Shown here one piece after another: positions 48,566 through 57,611 of a DNA stretch of 64,000 bases (its first letter is position 1; each line of letters begins with the position of its first letter). The translations under genes were made by a program, and so were the position numbers. The stretch is from Deltaproteobacteria bacterium RBG_16_49_23. GTDB taxonomy: Bacteria > Desulfobacterota > BSN033 > UBA1163. The stretch lies in the NCBI GenBank assembly GCA_001798855.1, contig MGQQ01000089.1, positions 1 through 64,000 of the forward strand, written 5' to 3'. Below the pieces are notes generated by a model, which saw only the letters and a list, made by a program, of their open reading frames with translations, ran no database searches and was not told where the DNA came from.

Positions 48566-49462
48566 TCAGCTTTTCAGCAATTTTTTGAGGGTTGGGGCGA
48601 TTTCATCGGGCCGGTCGACCACATGGACTCCGGCCTCCTTCAGGGATTTGATTTTGTCTTTGGCCGACCCCTTCCCTCTTTCGATGATGCTGCTCGCATG
48701 GGAGAACCGCATTCCCTCCGGGGCCCAGGCGCCAGCGACATAGACCACAAGGGGCTTTGTGAATTTCTTCGTCCTTACCGCCTCGGCTGCCTCCTCTTCG
48801 TAGGGACCTCCGATTTCCCCGAAGACGGCAACAGCCTTTGTATCCGGATCAGCTTCAAAAAGAGGCAGGAGGTCGCCCATGGACTGCCCCAGAACCGGCT
48901 CTGTTCCGATATGGACAACCGTGGTCACACCAAGGCCGGCCTGCTGAATGGCCCACGGCACCGTGCCGGACTGCCCGCCACTTCTCGAAATGACGCCTAT
49001 GGGGCCTGGCACGAAGACCTTCTTTGCAAACTCCGGCGTCCCTCCGAGCCAGCCCGCGGCTGCAATTCCGGGGCTGATAATGCCAATCGATCCTGGCCCT
49101 AACAACCGTGCGCCCTTCTGTTTCCCATAGGCCATCATCTCAAGGATGTCATAAAGAGGAACGCGTTCCACAGGCATGACAATGAACTTAATGCCGGAAT
49201 CCAGCGCTTCGAGAACCGCATCCCTCAGACCCGGACCGGGAACAAAGGTCACGCTTGCATCAATTGGACCTTTCGCCCGAACGGCCTCTTCAACCGTGTT
49301 AAAGACAGGGATTCCCGTTACTTCTTCTCCCCCTCTTCCAGGTGTCACTCCTGCCACCACCTTCGTCCCGTAACCTTTCATAAAGGCGGCCCGCACTGAG
49401 CCTTCCCTTCCGGTAATCCCCTGAACTAAAATCGTCGTATTCTTTTCAAGTAGAATCGCCAT
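48566..49462 (-). CDS. Succinate/malate-CoA ligase alpha-like subunit (SucD/MtkB-like)
   Basis: [65 protein letters not shown]. Confidence 0.9.
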   Translation of the reverse strand: MAILLEKNTTILVQGITGREGSVRAAFMKGYGTKVVAGVTPGRGGEEVTGIPVFNTVEEAVRAKGPIDASVTFVPGPGLRDAVLEALDSGIKFIVMPVERVPLYDILEMMAYGKQKGARLLGPGSIGIISPGIAAAGWLGGTPEFAKKVFVPGPIGVISRSGGQSGTVPWAIQQAGLGVTTVVHIGTEPVLGQSMGDLLPLFEADPDTKAVAVFGEIGGPYEEEAAEAVRTKKFTKPLVVYVAGAWAPEGMRFSHASSIIERGKGSAKDKIKSLKEAGVHVVDRPDEIAPTLKKLLKS

Positions 49463-49495
49463 CTCCCATATCCTCCTAATATCCCCCCTCACCCT

Positions 49496-49665
49496 CTCCC
49501 TCTCCCCCAAGGGAGAGGGGTTTAAGAGGTTTCCCTCTCCCCCAAGGGAGAGGGGTTTAAGGGGTTTCCCTCTCCCCCAAAGGAGAGGGGTTTAAGGGGT
49601 TTCCCTCTCCCCCAAAGGAGAGGGGTTTAAAGGGTTCCCCTCTCCCCGCTGGGGAGAGGGGAAAG
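49496..49665. repeat. Five-copy tandem array of a 35-bp self-complementary unit
   Basis: TCTCCCCC repeats begin near 49501, 49536, 49571, 49606, 49641; each unit folds CCCTCTCCC..GGGAGAGGG. Confidence 0.85.
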
Positions 49666-49744
49666 GTGAAGGAAAATTTTAAATATTTTTGTTAAGATCC
49701 CAAATTTTTCATTTTTCAATTTGAAATTTGAAATCTGAAATTTG

Positions 49745-49919
49745 GTATCACTTTAGCTGTTTGAAAATTTCCTTGCAAAATCCCTCCCGACCTCCCTTTG
49801 CCAAGGGAGGAGATAAGGGTTTCCCCCTTTGGAAAAGGGGGATTAAGGGGGATTTTATGATGATTCTTTTGACCAATTGACTCATGAAACTCTTCTTTTC
49901 ATAAGGCTAAAGTGATACG
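49745..49919. repeat. MITE-like element, copy E (best-preserved ends)
   Basis: GTATCACTTTAGC ... GCTAAAGTGATAC perfect 13-bp terminal inverted repeats, flanked by GAAATTTG on both sides. Confidence 0.85.
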
Positions 49920-49929
49920 AAATTTGAAA

Positions 49930-50214
49930 TTATAATACTCCATGTTTCCTTTTATATTCTTCCAACCCGGGAATCGGGGCTTCAATCGTAATCGCTTTGT
50001 TCCCCCTGAACCAGCATTCATACTCGCAGGCTAAACACTCTGTCCCAATACGCTGGGCGAATTCGGCGTCTCCTCCCAGGGCGGGCTTCCCATCCTTCAA
50101 CACCAAAATACCCCGGTCAAAAAGTTTGCATCCGGCAACGCAGGCGTGGGTCGTGCAGCCGGCGCATTTGCTCTCGTCGATAACCACCTTGATTGTCCTC
50201 TCTTCAAAATGCAT
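49930..50214 (-). CDS. FixX-like small ferredoxin
   Basis: KVVIDESKCAGCTTHACVAGCKLFDRG...ECLACEYECWF. Confidence 0.65.
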   Translation of the reverse strand: MHFEERTIKVVIDESKCAGCTTHACVAGCKLFDRGILVLKDGKPALGGDAEFAQRIGTECLACEYECWFRGNKAITIEAPIPGLEEYKRKHGVL

Positions 50215-50245
50215 AAACCTTCCTCCTTAATGATCTAAGAGTTGT

Positions 50246-50396
50246 CATTCACGCCCCGTATCAGGTACGGGGTAAACTCCAGCGGGAATCCAGACCTCGT
50301 CTCTGCGAAAGCAGGGATCTTTCTTCGAAAAGACTGGATTCCGGATCAAGTCCGGAATGGCAAGATTTGTAAAATCATTTCTGAGACAGTAGTTTA
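50246..50396. repeat. GTCATTCCCGC-type palindromic repeat (diverged copy of the 47380-47523 family)
   Basis: gttgtcattcacgccccgtatcaggtacgggg...ctggattccggatcaagtccggaatggcaa... Confidence 0.65.
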
Positions 50397-51653
50397 GCCC
50401 TTTATCTCTCTTTTCTTCCGATATTCATCGATGAGGGCTCTCATGCGTTTTGCAAGAAACTCCGTCTCGTAGACTTTCTCGCTTCCATAGATTTCGATCG
50501 GGTTCTGACCCAGCAAGTCCGTTGTCCCCTCCTTCAGAATCTCCATGGATTCCTTTTCCTTATTCCCGCAGAGTAGAATCACACTGGGAAATCCGGGTCT
50601 CTTGGGGAGCTCCTCCCTCAGGGCCTTCACGACCCCATGAGCATGGTGCCACTGTTCCTGGTTTGCGACAATAAAGCCGCCGAGCATATATCCTTCAATA
50701 TCCGGCTGGGAAAGAATCACCTTCGCAGCCCGGTAAACTTTCGCGGCCGTTGGATTGCCGCTCGTATCGGCATAGTTGGCGATTTTCAAACCCTGCCGGT
50801 TCAAGGCATCCACTCCGAGAATGGCGCCTCCTCCCCCGATTCCATGGTAACCCACATAACCCGGTCCCTTTTTATCCGGCGCCATCTGGGCGATGTAACA
50901 GGTTCCCCGGAGATCGCCTTCCTCAATCCACCATGCAATCCGGTCGAACTCGGTGGGAGGCGTGGGGGCTTCGCGAGCGACGTCGATGCCCAGCTCGGGG
51001 TGGCGAAATACGGAAGAGTCATCAATGGAGATTCGGCAATCCGCAGCAAGTATCTTCCCGGCCTTCGTCAACACAAGAGGGTTGATCTCTGCCGTCCGGC
51101 AATTGTATCCCTTAAATGTCTGGTACAAACCCATGATGGCTTGGGCAATGGAAGGAAGCACCCGGGTAGGAACCTTCAATGCCACACAAAGGTTGAGAGC
51201 ATCATATAGACGAAAGCCGCGGAGAACGTCCACGGTCACCCGGGCAATCTTTTCCGAATCCACCGATTCGATGTCCATTCCCCCTTCCGTGCTGAACATC
51301 ACCACCGGGGCTCTCGCCTCTTTTGAAGCATCGATGATGACGCCGACGTAGTATTCCTTTTCAATATCTAACTTCTCCTCCACCAGTACCTTTTCTACCT
51401 TCAGATTCTTGATTTCCATCCCCAGGAGCTGGTTTGCAGTGATCTCTGCATCGAGAGGATGTTCAGCAAACTTAATCCCTCCTGCCTTTCCACGGCCCCC
51501 GGCCCAAACCTGCGATTTGATCACCACGGGTTTCCCTATCTTCTCAGCAATCTTCTTCGCCTCCTGGGGAGTGGCGGCCACTTCCCCCTGCGGGACCGGC
51601 ACCTTCGCCGCCTTGAGCAGCTGTTTCCCCTGATATTCATACAATCGAGCCAT
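50394..51653 (-). CDS. Succinate/malate-CoA ligase beta-like subunit (SucC/MtkA-like)
   Basis: ARLYEYQGKQLLKAAKVPVPQGEVA; IKSQVWAGGRGKAGGIKFA; AEINPLVLTKAGKILAADCRISIDDSS. Confidence 0.92.
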   Translation of the reverse strand: MARLYEYQGKQLLKAAKVPVPQGEVAATPQEAKKIAEKIGKPVVIKSQVWAGGRGKAGGIKFAEHPLDAEITANQLLGMEIKNLKVEKVLVEEKLDIEKEYYVGVIIDASKEARAPVVMFSTEGGMDIESVDSEKIARVTVDVLRGFRLYDALNLCVALKVPTRVLPSIAQAIMGLYQTFKGYNCRTAEINPLVLTKAGKILAADCRISIDDSSVFRHPELGIDVAREAPTPPTEFDRIAWWIEEGDLRGTCYIAQMAPDKKGPGYVGYHGIGGGGAILGVDALNRQGLKIANYADTSGNPTAAKVYRAAKVILSQPDIEGYMLGGFIVANQEQWHHAHGVVKALREELPKRPGFPSVILLCGNKEKESMEILKEGTTDLLGQNPIEIYGSEKVYETEFLAKRMRALIDEYRKKREIKG

Positions 51654-51742
51654 AACGACCTCCCAATCTCTTCTTCAGCCTTTGGGGATTAAAATTTTTT
51701 CTCTTATAACAAATGGCAAACGCCTTGTCAATAAAATTAAAA

Positions 51743-51753
51743 TGGTAAGACCA
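51743..51753. promoter_or_regulatory. TGGTAAGACCA, candidate FadR/PdhR-type operator
   Basis: Dyad TGGTnnnACCA about 90 bp upstream of the CoA ligase beta start. Confidence 0.5.
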
Positions 51754-52041
51754 ATAGACCAACCCGCTCTTGATAGTGATAGAGTCAATGGGTTGGGGAG
51801 TCCCCTTTTGAAAATGGGAGCGGGACAGGTTTGAAAGGGTTCCACTCTTTGCCAAAGGGAGGAGCGCCCCAGAGAATCTTGAGGAACCAAATAGAACTCT
51901 TCGTTTGTATCACATTAGTTTTTTAAAAAAGAAGTCTGATCAAGATATCGAAAAATCCCGAATCCCCCTCAAACCCCCTTTTTCAAACTGATCCTTACCC
52001 ATAAATAGGGGCGCTGGACACAAGGGGCACTCCGATAGATT

Positions 52042-52130
52042 CCCCATCCCCCTCCTGACCTCCCCCTTGAAGGGGGAGGACCATAACGATTACCCTCCTC
52101 TTCAGGGGGAGGGTCGGGGTGGGGGTGGGG
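52042..52130. repeat. CCTCCCCCTTGAAGGGGGAGG double-hairpin repeat, copy 1
   Basis: CCCATCCCCCTCCTGACCTCCCCCTTGAAGGGGGAGG...GGGTCGGGGTGGGGGTGGGG. Confidence 0.75.
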
Positions 52131-52208
52131 TATGCCAAAGCCTCAATTGCACCAGTCGTACGTTCCATACTTGTGTCCAGCCCCCCAACTTATGGGACAC
52201 GGTCAGTT

Positions 52209-52295
52209 TTTCAAAGGGGAAGTCTTTCTCCTCCCTTTAGCAAAGGGAGGTGGGGAGGGATTTTATGAAGCCTTTTTCAAAGAGCTAAAGTGTTA
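52209..52295. repeat. MITE-like element, truncated copy F (opposite orientation)
   Basis: ...TTTTTCAAAGAGCTAAAGTGTTA end. Confidence 0.6.
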
Positions 52296-52504
52296 TTCCT
52301 TTTTCATGTTCCCCTATTTAAATTTTCATCTTGACAAAGATTAATTACGATGTTATGGAGTTTTGCAGAATTATTACAAATTTTCTTAAGAAGAAGTTAA
52401 TGGTCTGTCCAGTTTTCAGCCCCGCACACTTTATACCGACCCTTTCACGGATTCAGCCTCTGAATGTGTGCTTAACATTTTTATGGGAACCTCTACTAAT
52501 TATC

Positions 52505-52640
52505 AATTTGTCACTCCCGCCCCGTATCAAGCGCGGGGTAAACTCCGGCGGGAGTCCAGTGATGTCAAGAGCTCCTGGATTCCTGCTTTCACAGGCCTGC
52601 CCGCCAAAGGGCGGTTCGGCCCGCAGGCAGGAATGACATT
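52505..52640. repeat. GTCACTCCCGCC-type palindromic repeat (third copy of the GTCATTCCCGC type)
   Basis: tgtcactcccgccccgtatcaagcgcgggg...gcaggcaggaatgaca. Confidence 0.6.
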
Positions 52641-52822
52641 TTTAGATGTAACCTAATATACATAATGAGCCGGGCTTTGATGTGAATGTATTTAATGTAA
52701 TAAGGAAAGGAGGTGATTTCTTAATTCAATCGGGAAGCTTTCCAGTCTTTAAAGCCAGGGAGATCAGACTTTTAAAAAAGAGAGTTTATTAACCTAAGTC
52801 TATTATTAAGGAGGAGGAAGGA

Positions 52823-54010
52823 ATGATGAAAAAAGTGAAAGAGAATAAGACAAAAGAAGAAAAAGTTTCACGACGCAATTTTTTGAAAACTGCAGCCGTG
52901 ACGGCAGGAGCAGCGGCCACAATGGGCTTTCCAACGATCGTCAAAGCGCAGGGACCGATTTCGATGCGCTGGCAGTCCACCTGGCCGACCAAGGACATTT
53001 TCCACGAATTCGCCCTCGACTTCGCCAAGAAGGTGAATGACATGACCGGCGGGGACCTCAAAATCGAGGTGCTGCCGGCGGGCGCCGTGGTGCCGGCCTT
53101 CGGCCTGCTCGACGCGGTGTCCAAGGGCACGCTTGACGGCGGCCACGGCGTGGTGGTCTACCACTACGGCAAACAGAATGCCCTGGCGCTCTTTGGGTCT
53201 GGCCCTGGCTATGGCATGGACGCCAACATGCTTCTCGCCTGGTATAAATACGGCGGTGGGAGGGAGCTGCATGCGAAGCTCTATGCGTCCATCGGCGCGA
53301 ACGTGGTATCGTTCCTTTACGGACCGATGGCGACTCAGCCCTTCGGCTGGTTTAAGAAGCCGATCAGCAAGCTGGAGGACCTCAAGGGCCAGAAGTTCCG
53401 GACCGTGGGGCTTTCCGTTGATCTATACACGGCGATGGGCTTGGCGGTGAACGCATTGCCCGGCGGCGAGATCGTCCCGGCGCTGGATCGCGGCCTGCTT
53501 GACGGAGCGGAATTTAACAACGCCTCCTCCGACCGCCTCCTCGGCTTCGCCGACGTGTCGAAGGTGTGCATGCTGCAGAGCTTCCACCAGAACGCCGAGC
53601 AGTTCGAGATTCTGTTCAACAAGGACAAATATAATGCGCTGCCAGAAAAGATGAAAGCAATCATTTATTACGCCGTGGAAGCGGCCTCTGCAGACATGTG
53701 GTGGAAGTCTATCGATCGTTACTCAAAGGACTACATCGGGCTGCAGACCGTGGACAAGGTAAAGTTCTACAAGACCCCGGATGCGATCCTCATGAAGCAG
53801 CTCGAACTCTTCGACCAGATCGTGGCAAAAAAGTCGGCGGAGAACCCCCTGTTCAAAGAGATCATCGAATCGCAGATAGCATTCGCCAAGCGGGCGGTGG
53901 CATGGGACATGGATACCAATGTCGGCCGTCGCATGGCTTATAACTATTACTTTGGACCCAAAAAGGCTCCAGCAAAGGCTCCAGAGAAAGCTCCAGCGAA
54001 GAAAGGCTAA
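52823..54010 (+). CDS. dctP: TRAP transporter substrate-binding protein, DctP-like, Tat-like signal
   Basis: SRRNFLKTAAVTAGAAATMGFPTIVKAQGPISMRWQSTWPTKDIFHEFALDFAKKV. Confidence 0.92.
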   Translation: MMKKVKENKTKEEKVSRRNFLKTAAVTAGAAATMGFPTIVKAQGPISMRWQSTWPTKDIFHEFALDFAKKVNDMTGGDLKIEVLPAGAVVPAFGLLDAVSKGTLDGGHGVVVYHYGKQNALALFGSGPGYGMDANMLLAWYKYGGGRELHAKLYASIGANVVSFLYGPMATQPFGWFKKPISKLEDLKGQKFRTVGLSVDLYTAMGLAVNALPGGEIVPALDRGLLDGAEFNNASSDRLLGFADVSKVCMLQSFHQNAEQFEILFNKDKYNALPEKMKAIIYYAVEAASADMWWKSIDRYSKDYIGLQTVDKVKFYKTPDAILMKQLELFDQIVAKKSAENPLFKEIIESQIAFAKRAVAWDMDTNVGRRMAYNYYFGPKKAPAKAPEKAPAKKG

Positions 54011-54183
54011 CCAAAGATATTTGAAATTTTCCTCCACCCCCTCCCTCTCCCTGCTGGGGAGAGGGGAAGGTCGGTTCGACTCGCAACCGAGGTGAGGGGG
54101 CATAAAAAGTTTCTCCCTATCATCGAGTAGCTACCCGGGGGCTCTTAGCGTTCGGGTAGCTAAATTTTTAAAAAGGTTCGAAT

Positions 54184-54810
54184 ATGCAGAAATTACTCCT
54201 TACCATTGACAAAATCAGCACGTTTGTGGGCCAGGCGTTCTCCTGGCTCATCGTGGGGCTCACCTTTCTGATCGCCTACGAGGTGTACGCCCGCTACGCC
54301 ATGGACGCACCGCACCCCTGGGCCTTCGATATCATGCTCCAGATGTACGGGACCCTGTTCATGATGGCGGGCGCCTACACCCTCTCGAAGAACGGCATGG
54401 TCCGCGGCGATGTCCTCTACGGTTTCTTCCCGCAGCGTGTGCAGGCCGCCCTCGACCTGACGCTCTATATCCTCTTCTTCCTCCCCGGGGTGACCGCCCT
54501 CTGCTGGGCCGGCTACTACTATGCCGGCGACTCCTGGCGGATAACGGAGCATTCGAGCATCACCGCCGACGGCCCGCCGCTCTATCACTTCAAGACGATC
54601 ATTCCGATCGCCGGGGCGTTCATCCTCGTGCAGGGCTTCGTCGAGATATACCGCTGCATCCTGTGCCTGAAGGATGGGAAGTGGCCCTCGCGCATCCAGG
54701 ACGTCGAGGAGGTCGACGTCGAGAAACTGAAGGCGACGGTGCACGTCACCGACGAGGATATCGCGAAGCTCGATGAGTATGTGACACACACGAAAGGGGG
54801 CAACAAGTGA
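54184..54810 (+). CDS. dctQ: TRAP transporter small permease, DctQ-like
   Basis: Four hydrophobic segments; VGLTFLIAYEVYARYAM; overlaps dctM by 4 bp. Confidence 0.88.
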   Translation: MQKLLLTIDKISTFVGQAFSWLIVGLTFLIAYEVYARYAMDAPHPWAFDIMLQMYGTLFMMAGAYTLSKNGMVRGDVLYGFFPQRVQAALDLTLYILFFLPGVTALCWAGYYYAGDSWRITEHSSITADGPPLYHFKTIIPIAGAFILVQGFVEIYRCILCLKDGKWPSRIQDVEEVDVEKLKATVHVTDEDIAKLDEYVTHTKGGNK

Positions 54811-56735
54811 GAAAAGGAGCCTGGTTCGGATTATCTATCATGGCCCTGGTGGTGATCGGGGTCTTCTGGATGATGCCCTCGCCGTCGCTGATGACCAACG
54901 GCCACCTGGGCCTCCTGATGCTGGCGATGATCGTGGTGGCGATCATGCTCGGGTTTCCCACCGCCTTCACACTGATGGGAATGGGATCAATGTTCGCCTT
55001 TTTCGCCTATTACAGCCAAAACCCGAATACAGCGGTGGTGCACGTGTTCGATCTGGTGTCGCAGCGGGCCTATGCCGTCATGAACAACGACGTACTGATC
55101 TCGATACCGCTCTTCGTCTTCATGGGGTACCTGGTCGAGCGGGCCAACCTGATCGGCAGGCTCTTCAAGAGTCTCCACCTGGCGACCTCCCGGATCCCCG
55201 GGTCGCTCGCCGTCGCGACGGTCATCACCTGCGCGATCTTCGCCACCGCCACCGGGATCATCGGGGCGTGCGTGACGCTCATGGGCCTTCTCGCCTTTCC
55301 GGCGATGCTCAAGGCCGGATACAGCACCCGCATCTCGGCGGGGGTCGTGACCGCGGGGGGAACCCTCGGCATCTTGATCCCGCCTTCGGTCCTTTTGATC
55401 CTCTACGGCGCGACCGCGGGCGTCTCGGTCGTCCAGCTTTACGCCGGGGCGTTTTTACCCGGCTTCATGCTGACCAGCCTCTATATCGGCTACATCATCA
55501 TCTCCGCAAAGCTCAATCCGAAAACCGCCCCGCCGCTCTCCGAGGAGGAGCAGATCGTCGAGCTGCCCAAGTTCGCGGAGGTGATCTCGAAGAAATCCAA
55601 CAACGTCATGGTCGGACTGATCGGTGCGATCAAGGGGAAACGGAACGCCGACGTCCCGATGAAGACGCTCCTCACCCACCTGGTGATCGCCATACTTCCC
55701 CTAATGGCGGCCTCTCTCCTCGTTCTGATTGTCTACCTCTGGACGACGGCCCCCACGCTGGTGGATACATCGGGCCTGCAGACGATGGGCATGGAGTCGA
55801 CGGAGACCACTGAAGTCTCGACCGACACGGGGGGTCTCCAGGAACCGGAGGGGTCGGTCGGCCTGGCGGAGCCCCCGGCCGAACCCGGTCAGACTGCTCA
55901 GGTTGCCCCGGCCGAGGCCCCGAAACCGCCCGCTGAGGTAAAGCCAGCGACACCAGTGGTACCAGCCGCACCCGGACGCAATCCCGCCCCCCTGGTGTTC
56001 TGGATCACCTTCGGCATTTTCGCGGCGGGGACAACGATCTTCTATGTGATCTTCACCTTTGCACGTCTCGAGATCTTCAAGATGCTCCTCGGATCGTTCT
56101 TCCCGCTAGCCCTGATCATCCTCGGGGTTCTCGGGACGATCGTCGTGGGGCTCGCGACCCCGACCGAGGCGGCGGCGATGGGGTCCTTCGGGGGATTTGT
56201 TCTGGCGGCCGCGTACAAACAGCTCAATTTCACCGTCGTCAAGGAATCAGTCTTCCTTACCGCGAAGACAAGCGCGATGGTCTGCTGGCTCTTCGTCGGC
56301 TCGAGTATCTTCGCAGCGGCCTTCGCCCTCCTCGGCGGTCAGGAGCTCATCAACGACTGGGTTAAATCGATGGACATGACGCCGACCCAGTTCATGCTCC
56401 TGGCGCAGCTCATCATCTTCCTCCTCGGCTGGCCGTTGGAGTGGACCGAGATCATCGTCATCTTCATGCCGATCTTCATCCCGCTGTTGGCCCACTTTCA
56501 AATCGATCCACTCTTCTTCGGCCTGATAGTGGCGTTGAACCTCCAGACGGCGTTCCTCTCGCCACCGGTCGCGATGGCCGCCTTCTACCTGAAGGGCGTG
56601 GCGCCGCCGCACGTGACTCTGAACCAGATCTTCATCGGGATGATGCCCTTCATGGCGATCCAGGCTCTGGCGATCTTTTTACTCTACATGTTCCCCCAGA
56701 TCGGTCTGTGGGTGCCGGGCTTGGTGTATAAGTGA
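54807..56735 (+). CDS. dctM: TRAP transporter large permease, DctM-like, with long internal insertion
   Basis: SIPLFVFMGYLVERANLIGRLF; AGGTLGILIPPSVLLILYG; Pro/Ala-rich insertion around 55770-55980. Confidence 0.92.
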   Translation: MRKGAWFGLSIMALVVIGVFWMMPSPSLMTNGHLGLLMLAMIVVAIMLGFPTAFTLMGMGSMFAFFAYYSQNPNTAVVHVFDLVSQRAYAVMNNDVLISIPLFVFMGYLVERANLIGRLFKSLHLATSRIPGSLAVATVITCAIFATATGIIGACVTLMGLLAFPAMLKAGYSTRISAGVVTAGGTLGILIPPSVLLILYGATAGVSVVQLYAGAFLPGFMLTSLYIGYIIISAKLNPKTAPPLSEEEQIVELPKFAEVISKKSNNVMVGLIGAIKGKRNADVPMKTLLTHLVIAILPLMAASLLVLIVYLWTTAPTLVDTSGLQTMGMESTETTEVSTDTGGLQEPEGSVGLAEPPAEPGQTAQVAPAEAPKPPAEVKPATPVVPAAPGRNPAPLVFWITFGIFAAGTTIFYVIFTFARLEIFKMLLGSFFPLALIILGVLGTIVVGLATPTEAAAMGSFGGFVLAAAYKQLNFTVVKESVFLTAKTSAMVCWLFVGSSIFAAAFALLGGQELINDWVKSMDMTPTQFMLLAQLIIFLLGWPLEWTEIIVIFMPIFIPLLAHFQIDPLFFGLIVALNLQTAFLSPPVAMAAFYLKGVAPPHVTLNQIFIGMMPFMAIQALAIFLLYMFPQIGLWVPGLVYK

Positions 56736-56821
56736 TGGCAGAGGCTTCTGCGCCGGGATCTCAGCGCCCGGCGGGGGGGTAAATTGCCTGATTCACGAAA
56801 ACCTACATCAGGAGGAGAAAG

Positions 56822-57007
56822 ATGCGACATTTTTTGTCTGTGGTCGGCGCCGTCGTCGGTAATTTCATTCTGTGGTCGTTGATCACCAAACTGCCCGTGC
56901 ATTCAATGATCATTTTTTGTCTTGTGATTGCCGTGGGCTGTCTTATGCTTTACAGCATCGTGCATTTCGGGAAAGCAGCGGATAATAATCCGTCCGCTAA
57001 GGGTTGA
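56822..57007 (+). CDS. Small membrane protein (61 aa)
   Basis: Two hydrophobic segments; follows dctM; gaggagaaag RBS. Confidence 0.5.
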   Translation: MRHFLSVVGAVVGNFILWSLITKLPVHSMIIFCLVIAVGCLMLYSIVHFGKAADNNPSAKG

Positions 57008-57127
57008 TCTGAACAAACTGAATACGGTGAACAAATAGATTCACACTTACCTGTTTCTAGTGTTCCGCGTCCGTTGTAGGAGCAGATTAGCTCAATTTTC
57101 TGAATCACGTATGCAGGGAGGTTACAT

Positions 57128-57337
57128 ATGTGGGAAAAGCTGGGTGGGCTCGCTACCATAGTTGTTGCAGTTATGGTGTTATATCTTATAAGTGTTTATA
57201 GACCACCGACATTCATCCAAATTATCTGTGCGTTAGCCGGCAGCATTATCTGTCTTATCGGCGTTGTGTTTCTGTTCGCTGAAGGGCAGATTCTTACAAA
57301 AGACCGCCGGGTCAAGAAGGCTCCCAAGGTTGGTTAG
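57128..57337 (+). CDS. Small membrane protein (69 aa)
   Basis: Two hydrophobic segments; upstream ggagg. Confidence 0.5.
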   Translation: MWEKLGGLATIVVAVMVLYLISVYRPPTFIQIICALAGSIICLIGVVFLFAEGQILTKDRRVKKAPKVG

Positions 57338-57349
57338 ACCACTGAAGTT

Positions 57350-57374
57350 ACGGCATCATTGGGAATGATGCCGT
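57350..57374. repeat. Perfect 11-bp hairpin ACGGCATCATT-GGG-AATGATGCCGT
   Basis: Read directly. Confidence 0.85.
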
Positions 57375-57451
57375 TCCAGGTGATCGCGATATTCCTGCTG
57401 TACTTGTTCCTGCAGATTTGGTTATGGGTGCCGAGTTTGGTATATAAATAA
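57362..57451 (+). pseudogene. DctM C-terminal remnant
   Basis: Reads GMMPFQVIAIFLLYLFLQIWLWVPSLVYK*, cf. intact DctM ...GMMPFMAIQALAIFLLYMFPQIGLWVPGLVYK*. Confidence 0.75.
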
Positions 57452-57471
57452 TGACCGGGACCCCACGCAAT

Positions 57472-57557
57472 CCCATCCCCCTCCCAACCTCCCCCTTGAA
57501 GGGGGAGAAGCCTATATTTTCCTCCCCTTCAAGGGGAGGGTTAGGGTAGGGATGGGG
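57472..57557. repeat. CCTCCCCCTTGAAGGGGGAGG double-hairpin repeat, copy 2
   Basis: CCCATCCCCCTCCCAACCTCCCCCTTGAAGGGGGAG...GGGTTAGGGTAGGGATGGGG. Confidence 0.75.
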
Positions 57558-57611
57558 TTAGAAAGATAGCACAGTGAAAAAATGTAATAAAGAAAAGGTA
57601 GAAACAAAGCC

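Noticed and set aside
49496-49665. CRISPR-like array
   Set aside because: Period is 35 bp with no unique spacers; the whole unit repeats and is self-complementary. No cas genes in the window.
54193-54789. 198-aa antisense ORF opposite dctQ
   Set aside because: Created by high G+C composition; His/Glu/Val-rich translation without domain features, while the sense frame is a clear DctQ.
55268-55813. 181-aa alternative-frame ORF within dctM
   Set aside because: High-GC shadow frame of the dctM CDS.
52823-57451. Integrative element carrying the TRAP cassette
   Set aside because: No integrase, att site, tRNA or conjugation gene seen; only composition and flanking repeats support transfer.
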